Positions 5,178-10,012 of a stretch of 10,012 nt of DNA are shown here, one piece after another (positions within the stretch are counted from its first letter, which is position 1; the number at the start of each line of letters is the position of its first letter). The stretch is from NCBI GenBank assembly GCA_030640275.1, contig DAOWJR010000022.1, positions 1 to 10,012 of the forward strand, written 5' to 3'. The translations under genes and the position numbers were made by a program. This DNA comes from Actinomycetes bacterium. GTDB taxonomy: Bacteria; Actinomycetota; Humimicrobiia; JAHJRV01. The notes below the pieces were generated by a model, which saw nothing but the letters and a program-made list of their open reading frames with translations, did not search any database and had not been told where the DNA came from.

Positions 5178-6476
5178 ATGAAAATAGAAAGAATTGCGAT
5201 AAATTCATTGAATTTAGCAAAATATAATCCAAGAAAAGACCTAAAACCGGAAGACATCGAATATCAAAAAATAAAAAGAAGCATAGAAGAGTTCGGATAT
5301 GTGGACCCGATAATAGTAAACAAAGATATGACGGTCATCGGCGGAAATCAAAGGTTAAAGGTTTTAAAAGACCTTGATTACAAAAAAGTCTCCTGTGTTG
5401 TCCTGGACCTGGACAAAATCAGAGAAAAAGCCTTAAATATAGCATTAAACAAGATAGAGGGAGAATGGGACCTAATAAAACTTAAAGATTTACTTCAAGA
5501 ACTTGATACCGGCGAAATAGACATGGACATAACAGGTTTTGAGTATTCGGAATTAGAAGAGATTATGACAAGAGTTTATGTTCCAGAAGAAAGCGAAAAA
5601 GATGACGAAGTTCCACCTGTTCCAGAAATACCAATTAGTAAACAAGGACAGTTATATAAATTAGGGGAACACAGACTTTTATGCGGAGACGCAACAAATA
5701 TCAAAGACGTCGAAAAGCTAATGAATGGAGAAAAAGCGGATATGATATTTACCGACCCACCTTATGGAGTTGCTTATAAGTCCAGGGGTAAACTTGGTAA
5801 AGTTATAGGAGATAATTTGTCTGATAAGGAATTTAATATTCTTTTGCAAAAGGCATTCAGCAATGCTTTTAATACAACAAAAAAAGATGCCAGCTTCTAC
5901 ATTTGTTTTGGTAATAAGAAACTGCATTTTATAGTACCGATACTTTTAGAAATAGGATATTATCTATCAGACTTTATAGTTTGGTATAAAAATCAATTTG
6001 TTTTATCAGGGTCAGATTATCATAGCCAGATGGAATTAGTAATATATGGTTGGAAACAGGAATACATAAATGAATGGGAAGCAATGCTTTATGGTTTTAA
6101 AGGGGAGTCAAAACATAGATGGTATGGAGGTAGAACCCAGAGCAATGTGTGGGAAATAGACAGAGAATATGCAGGAAACTATTTACACCCAACTATGAAA
6201 CCAGTAGCAATTATAACCAGGGCATTAAATAACAACACCCTGATAAATAATATAGTCCAAGATTTATTTGGTGGATCAGGCTCAACATTAATAGCTTGTG
6301 AAAAAATACAGCGCAGGTGTTATATGATGGAAATAGAACCAAAGTATGCAGATGTAATTATAGAAAGATGGGAAAAATACACAGATAAAAAAGTAAAACT
6401 AATAAATAAATTAGAGAAGGTGAAAAATGGCAGGAAGAAAACCCAAACCAACAAAATTAAAAATATTAGAAGGTAA
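5178..6476 (+). CDS. ParB-domain / DNA adenine-or-cytosine-N4 methyltransferase fusion
   Basis: 432 residues. Residues 1-90 are a ParB/Srx-like nuclease-fold domain with the conserved IGGNQR (54-59). Residues about 155-405 are an S-adenosylmethionine-dependent amino-methyltransferase: the catalytic DPPY is at 193-196, HPTMKP at 337-342, and the cofactor-binding FGGSGS loop at 364-369. Motif IV before motif I is the beta-class order, which methylates adenine N6 or cytosine N4. Such fusions are frequent in phages beside the terminase and probably protect or mark phage DNA. The target site cannot be read from the sequence. No ribosome binding site precedes ATG 5178. The Lys/Asn-rich tail (about 403-432) runs 50 bases into the small-terminase gene, so the two are coupled. 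All catalytic motifs are intact. Confidence 0.92.
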   Translation: MKIERIAINSLNLAKYNPRKDLKPEDIEYQKIKRSIEEFGYVDPIIVNKDMTVIGGNQRLKVLKDLDYKKVSCVVLDLDKIREKALNIALNKIEGEWDLIKLKDLLQELDTGEIDMDITGFEYSELEEIMTRVYVPEESEKDDEVPPVPEIPISKQGQLYKLGEHRLLCGDATNIKDVEKLMNGEKADMIFTDPPYGVAYKSRGKLGKVIGDNLSDKEFNILLQKAFSNAFNTTKKDASFYICFGNKKLHFIVPILLEIGYYLSDFIVWYKNQFVLSGSDYHSQMELVIYGWKQEYINEWEAMLYGFKGESKHRWYGGRTQSNVWEIDREYAGNYLHPTMKPVAIITRALNNNTLINNIVQDLFGGSGSTLIACEKIQRRCYMMEIEPKYADVIIERWEKYTDKKVKLINKLEKVKNGRKKTQTNKIKNIRR

Positions 6477-6906
6477 TCCAGGGAGAAGACCGTTGAACTT
6501 GAATGAACCAAATCCATTACCCATAGCACCGGAATGTCCGGATTGGCTACTCGATGATGCAAAGAAAGAATGGAAGAGACTTGCTCCCGAATTAGAAAGA
6601 CTTGGATTATTAACTATAATAGACAAAGCAGTATTTGCGGGATATTGCCAAAGTTATGCAAAGTGGAAGGCAGCGGAAGAATTCATAAAAAAAAATGGAA
6701 CAACTTATAGAATACCTAAAAAGGATAAGAGCGGAAAAGTAGTATCTGTTTATATTGCACCATTTCCAGAGGTAGCTATTGCCAATCAGAGCTTAAAACA
6801 AATTAGAGCATTTGCGACAGAATTTGGATTAACTCCTTCTTCAAGGGGAAGGATATATTTACCAGGGGATACATTTGACGACGAATTTGATAAATTACTT
6901 GACTAA
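6427..6906 (+). CDS. terS: Phage terminase small subunit, P27 family
   Basis: 159 residues, a normal length for P27-type (Terminase_4) small subunits. The opening MAGRKPKPTKLKILEGNPGR with RRPLN following is the family signature. Then come the P-x-CPDWL motif (36-41), AKKEWKRLAPELERLGLLT (45-63), a D66-containing helix with YCQSYAKWK, and the C-terminal helix LKQIRAFATEFGLTPSSRGR (123-142) before an acidic tail. The protein forms a DNA-recognising ring that selects the phage genome at cos for packaging and delivers it to the large subunit. It overlaps the methyltransferase gene by 50 bases and has its own ribosome binding site (AAGGTGA, about 6418-6424). Five bases after its stop begins the large-subunit gene. 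It appears complete. Confidence 0.95.
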   Translation: MAGRKPKPTKLKILEGNPGRRPLNLNEPNPLPIAPECPDWLLDDAKKEWKRLAPELERLGLLTIIDKAVFAGYCQSYAKWKAAEEFIKKNGTTYRIPKKDKSGKVVSVYIAPFPEVAIANQSLKQIRAFATEFGLTPSSRGRIYLPGDTFDDEFDKLLD

Positions 6907-6911
6907 AAAAT

Positions 6912-7088
6912 ATGTTTGATGAAAATAAAGCACTTCGAGTTAAAAATTTTATTGAGAGGTATTTAAAACACAGTAAAGGGAGGTTTGCAGGGAAGCCTTT
7001 TATTTTAGAGGACTGGCAATACAATGATATTATCAGACTGTTATATGGAACTCTAAATCCCGAAGGATTTTTAAATCAGTTTCACTAA
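6912..7088 (+). pseudogene. terL: Truncated phage terminase large subunit (N-terminal 52 residues)
   Basis: The ATG follows the small-terminase stop by five bases. Residues 1-52 have the typical start of P27-associated large terminases: FIERYLKHSKGRFAGKPFIL, EDWQ (33-36), IIRLLYGTLNPEG. In intact homologues this continues into a Y/I-rich strand and the Walker A motif (K-NGKS type). Here it changes at base 7067-7070 to FLNQFH and stops at 7086-7088. A working large terminase is several hundred residues long with an ATPase and a nuclease domain, and none of that is present. The downstream DNA encodes unrelated minus-strand genes. The gene is therefore broken by a rearrangement or by an assembly join, and this copy cannot package DNA. 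Confidence 0.88.
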
Positions 7089-7483
7089 TTCTGAATTTAG
7101 GTGGAGTTTTACTTCTTTCAAATTTTTTGTATCTATGTTTTACAATTGGAATTTTCTGAACTCTCTTTATTGGTAAATGAATCAGTAATGAGTTAACTCT
7201 AATTAGTTTTGACCTTAGATAATTAGCTTTTCTGTTAATCTTTTTACCTTTTAAAAGAAAAATCGCCAAATCTGGCTTTAAAGCATTTAATTTCTCAATT
7301 GATTTCTTTCTTATTTGAGAATGGTCAACCTCAATACCTATTGAATAATTGCCTTTTTTAGCGAACACATCAACTTTACCTTCTCGCCCTGCTCAAACTT
7401 CTAAGAGTTTTTCTAATTTCCTCTTGAATCTCTCTATGGTCAGTTGCTTCAACTTTTAAAAGAATTTCCAGTAAAGGAATCAT
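7068..7483 (-). pseudogene. Frameshifted nuclease-like gene, truncated at the junction
   Basis: On the minus strand an ATG at 7481-7483 opens 35 codons (MIPLLEILLKVEATDHREIQ...) that end at 7376. About base 7401 the coding sense passes to another frame, which has one in-frame TGA at 7393-7395 and then reads AGREGKVDVFAKKGNYSIGI EVDHSQIRKKS and on through LKPDLAIFLLKGKK. The order G-K-VDV ... GIEVD ... AIFLLKG resembles PD-(D/E)XK-type nuclease cores, with Asp in VDV and Glu in IEVD. Lysine is replaced by Asp in the last position, so the assignment is tentative. The C-terminal part runs on as an open frame across the junction to 7033, where it is just the antisense of the terminase remnant. 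A frameshift plus a stop make it inactive, unless they are sequencing errors. Confidence 0.55.
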
Positions 7484-7574
7484 ATTTTTAAAATTTATAT
7501 TTTAGCACTTTGATCTTTTTATTCTATATATTTCCTCATTCTAAAGAACCACCTGAATGGCGATTTAAAGCTTC

Positions 7575-9041
7575 TTATTTTTTCTTTTGTAAGAATATAA
7601 ACAAAGGATTCCTTTTTAGCTCATATTTTTTATGGTCATAAGATTTATATGCTGCTAGACCTCCTCCAAATAAAGTAGTTAGGCTTTTGGTAATCGCAAA
7701 CCAAATTCTTTGTGTTATTAACCCTTCTGCAAATGCACCCACGGATTTAATCACAACTTCTCCAATTTCTGCTATGGTCTCTTTTCTAATTTGTTTTAAA
7801 TCATTCTTTATTACATTGTACTCGTAATTAACAGAATCAGATAGTTGTTTTACTGCAAGTTTGAAGTCTTCGATTTTGCTTACCTTTCTAATTTTTTCCC
7901 ACTTTTCATCAAGATAGCTGCGAAGTTTTAATGTAACTCCGGTGTTTTTTTGCCTTTTAATAAATTCTGGAGACAATCCTGTCAAAAATGGAACTTCTAA
8001 CTCTATTTTACTTTCAATAAATTCCTTTCTTTCTTTATATTCATCAGTAAAAGTGATTGCTTTAGCATACAAGTCACAAGCTAATTTATGAAGCTTCTGA
8101 TCTGTTATTGGTATAGCTTTTAATTTATCACTGGTGTATAAAGCCATAGTTAAAGACATACCTCGATGAATTTTCATACTGGCATCTAATTTTGAGATAT
8201 CTATGTAATTTTCGGCATGGAATAGCTGTTGTTTCTCTAGTCGTTCCAACCTATCCTTAAAAGTTTCTTCATCAATTTGACATTTCTTAGCCAAAAAATG
8301 AACTGCTGCTATATCCCGTCCATATTTAGATAAAGATTGCATGTACTTTAAAATCCTCTCAGCTTCAACTTTATCTTCTATACTTAATATCCTTTTTACA
8401 TGGTCTATATTGTAATGTTTTTGTTGTGACCTTAACATTCCACTCACTAGTCTGACTCCGCTTTCAAATAAGCCCAGCCTTTCGAATTTTCTCATTTCCT
8501 CTGTGTCTTTAATTTTTTCCTCTTCAAAAATCTTTTTATTAATTTTGCCTAATGTCTTCCATGTACTATAATCCCAGGCAGGAAGGTGTGGTAATAGTAA
8601 TAACTGATCTGTCTCTATCCACTTGTTTAATGATACGAGAAATAGAGCATTTTCAAATAGAAACTCTAAATACAAATCAGGTTTTTTATTCGGAGAATCC
8701 TTGTAATCGGGATTTATTCCTACAATAAAACTTAGTGGGCATGACATTACTACTTTATAATTCAAAATCCCAGCACGTTCTAAGAAGGAATCAATTGGTT
8801 CTAATTCCGAAGGTAACCAATAGTATAAAAGTTCATCTGAATGTTGATTTTTAATAGTTGAAATTACCCTTTCGATATTCTTTGGGTGCCAGATTTCTTT
8901 ATTTATAAAATCTATTAAATCAAGGAGATCTGTAGTTGAAAAAGTTTTACGAATAGAAAAAAAGGGCCCAGTTTGGACTATTCCAAATTTGTCTGCTAAA
9001 TAACTAATCTCTTTTAAATTTAATTCTTTAATATCATCCAT
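7575..9041 (-). CDS. Unrecognised 488-residue protein in a restriction/defence context
   Basis: I do not recognise this family. It has no signal peptide, no Walker A, and no visible nuclease, protease or methyltransferase motif. The N-terminal 1-170 are mixed helix and strand, with aromatic-rich stretches such as ELLYYWLPSELEP and LPHLPAWDYSTW. Residues 175-345 are mainly helical and charged, with a helix-turn-helix-like stretch near 240-272. Residues 375-425 are a likely coiled coil. Residues about 427-465 are hydrophobic and Gly/Ala-rich (EVVIKSVGAFAEGLITQRIW, then FAITKSLTTLFGGGLAAY), possibly one or two membrane-inserting helices, followed by a basic tail ending LQKKK. AGGA about seven bases before ATG 9041 supports the start. 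It lies 24 bases after the 41-residue ORF and downstream of a restriction-modification gene on the same strand, suggesting an operon with an accessory or effector role. Confidence 0.8.
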   Translation of the reverse strand: MDDIKELNLKEISYLADKFGIVQTGPFFSIRKTFSTTDLLDLIDFINKEIWHPKNIERVISTIKNQHSDELLYYWLPSELEPIDSFLERAGILNYKVVMSCPLSFIVGINPDYKDSPNKKPDLYLEFLFENALFLVSLNKWIETDQLLLLPHLPAWDYSTWKTLGKINKKIFEEEKIKDTEEMRKFERLGLFESGVRLVSGMLRSQQKHYNIDHVKRILSIEDKVEAERILKYMQSLSKYGRDIAAVHFLAKKCQIDEETFKDRLERLEKQQLFHAENYIDISKLDASMKIHRGMSLTMALYTSDKLKAIPITDQKLHKLACDLYAKAITFTDEYKERKEFIESKIELEVPFLTGLSPEFIKRQKNTGVTLKLRSYLDEKWEKIRKVSKIEDFKLAVKQLSDSVNYEYNVIKNDLKQIRKETIAEIGEVVIKSVGAFAEGLITQRIWFAITKSLTTLFGGGLAAYKSYDHKKYELKRNPLFIFLQKKK

Positions 9042-9065
9042 CTTGTTCCTATGATAGTATCTTCC

Positions 9066-9191
9066 TTAAATTCCATTCGGGAAAAGAATCTCAAGAGTTC
9101 TTTTCATTTTTTCATCAAATTCAGTTCCTAGCTTTTTTCTTATATCCTCTGGCTCAAGTAAGTTGTGCAGGAATGGACTGCCATTATTCAT
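9066..9191 (-). CDS. Small ORF, 41 residues, between restriction gene and unknown gene
   Basis: On the minus strand, ATG at 9189-9191 to TAA at 9066-9068. The peptide begins MNNGSPFLHNLLEPEDIRKK and ends LEILFPNGI. It is acidic/basic mixed and helical. An in-frame stop two codons upstream fixes the ATG as the only standard start, but the ribosome binding site is weak. It sits 37 bases after the restriction-enzyme stop and 24 bases before the 488-residue gene, all in the same direction, so it fits an operon. I recognise no family. It could be a small regulator, or the tail left over from a decayed gene. Confidence 0.45.
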   Translation of the reverse strand: MNNGSPFLHNLLEPEDIRKKLGTEFDEKMKRTLEILFPNGI

Positions 9192-9228
9192 TTGCTCTTA
9201 AGTTGAAACTCTAGCTAAAATTATAGCT

Positions 9229-10012
9229 TCATAGACTTTGAGGATTAATTAACTGATAATAAGGATTTTTAGAACACTTTGTTTTGTTTTTTTCAGCTTG
9301 ATTTAAACCTAATTTTTCTAACCCGACGTTAAAGTATAAAGCAAATACCAAATCATCAATATAGCTTTTTAATTGTTGTTGTTTGTCGTAATCAATTACT
9401 GGTAAATTTTTTAATTCTGATAAACTAATTTCTTGTTTTTCTATTTTTAAAGTTCGTTTATCGTATTTTTCTGCAAGAACTTTTTTAATTAAATTTCTAT
9501 TTTCTTTTATAGCAAGTTTAATTTTCTCATTATCTTTTTTCAAAATTAAGTCATTACCTTCTACTGAAACATTATCAAATTTTTGAAGCATTACTTTTGA
9601 AAAATCAACAAAATCTGATAACTTCTTTTCTTCCAAAATTAACATATCTTCTACTCTTTTTACAATTTCTTTCTTAATTTGCTGGTTATTATCAGAGATT
9701 TTAGGAACACGGATTTGGCCTTTTATGATTTGTAAGCTGACTAAGATAGTTCTTGTATCTTCTTGTTCAATTTTAATAATTTTGTTTAATAATAGATTTG
9801 TTATCTTAGAATTTAGCAATGCGAATAAATACATAGTTTCCTCTTTATTATTTGAACCAATTCCGAGAATTTTATTTCTCGCCCAAATAACTGGCAAATC
9901 CGTAAAAAAGAATCTTGTAGTATTATTATAAGACCAAATAAGTTTGTATTTACTATCCAAAAGGTTATATCTTTGATTACCTTGCCTTAAGGCAATAAAC
10001 ATCTGAGTGCTC
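9229..10012 (-). CDS. C-terminal part of a type IIG-like restriction-modification enzyme (5' end outside window)
   Basis: The frame is open to the window edge (codons for Ser-Thr-Gln precede the first visible Met), so the 257 residues seen from that Met are only the C-terminal part. The features fit the TaqI/Eco57I-type target-recognition region: WSYNNTTRFFFTDLPVIWAR, then ETMYLFALLNSKITNLLLNK, the IRVPKIS strand, and a long helical stretch with QIKKEIVKRVEDMLILEEKK. LLNSK and the I-x-VP-x-I element are recurrent in this region of fused methylase-restriction enzymes. These enzymes methylate adenine and cut DNA with one polypeptide. The catalytic nuclease and NPPY methylase domains would lie before this, outside the window. 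The end (NPYYQLINPQSL, then TGA) looks natural. BREX PglX-type or plain methylase relatives are alternatives. Confidence 0.75.
   Translation of the reverse strand, partial: STQMFIALRQGNQRYNLLDSKYKLIWSYNNTTRFFFTDLPVIWARNKILGIGSNNKEETMYLFALLNSKITNLLLNKIIKIEQEDTRTILVSLQIIKGQIRVPKISDNNQQIKKEIVKRVEDMLILEEKKLSDFVDFSKVMLQKFDNVSVEGNDLILKKDNEKIKLAIKENRNLIKKVLAEKYDKRTLKIEKQEISLSELKNLPVIDYDKQQQLKSYIDDLVFALYFNVGLEKLGLNQAEKNKTKCSKNPYYQLINPQSL

Noticed and set aside
6320..6626. Minus-strand ORFs over the methyltransferase end and small terminase
   Set aside because: Both are shadows of the well-supported plus-strand packaging genes.
7033..7067. The C-terminal 11-12 codons of the minus-strand nuclease-like frame
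   Set aside because: These codons are the antisense of the conserved terminase start, so they are read-through across the junction rather than native protein.
9725..9931. Plus-strand ORF of 68 codons
   Set aside because: Antisense to the restriction-enzyme C-terminal region, which has clear family features on the minus strand.
1..10012. CRISPR arrays, tRNA or rRNA genes, transposases and integrases
   Set aside because: No regularly spaced repeats, no cloverleaf-like sequences and no DDE or recombinase motifs were found on either strand by reading.

Overview
The window is a strongly AT-rich piece of bacterial DNA, apart from one G-rich island near 5038-5128. AGGAGG-type ribosome binding sites, A/T-ending codons and a Firmicutes-style siphovirus packaging block suggest a low-GC bacterium (Clostridia-like, or another low-GC thermophile or anaerobe lineage). 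No rRNA, tRNA or housekeeping marker is present to settle the taxon.

Region 1 (1-4366) is a series of plus-strand accessory genes. They are the tail of an unidentified gene (3-83) abutting a 387-residue protein with a C-terminal HEPN-like RX4H motif (84-1247), a gene-poor stretch with a strong hairpin and two tiny ORFs (1248-1884), a protein with one membrane segment and a possible winged-helix domain (1885-2475), a secreted multidomain protein ending in a peptidoglycan-binding domain (2539-3747), and an unknown helical protein (3851-4366).

Region 2 (about 4429-7067) is the DNA-packaging start of a tailed (pro)phage. In order it has direct repeats and a perfect AT palindrome, a terminator-like hairpin, an HNH endonuclease, a non-coding G-rich segment that looks like a cos site, a ParB-methyltransferase fusion, a P27-family small terminase, and the first 52 or so residues of the large terminase. 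HNH nuclease, cos and terminase are known to work together in cohesive-end phages: the small subunit recognises cos, and the large subunit with HNH cuts it. The large terminase breaks off before its ATPase motifs.

Region 3 (about 7068-10012) is entirely on the minus strand and resembles a defence or restriction block. Read in its transcription direction it has the C-terminal part of a type IIG-like restriction-modification enzyme running off the window (9229-10012), a 41-codon ORF, an unrecognised 488-residue protein, and a frameshifted nuclease-like pseudogene that runs head-on into the broken terminase gene. The junction near 7067 is either a real deletion or rearrangement or an assembly chimera.

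The most interesting items are the putative cos element, the terminase junction, the unknown 488-residue protein beside the restriction enzyme, and the direct-repeat/palindrome/hairpin control region in front of the HNH gene.
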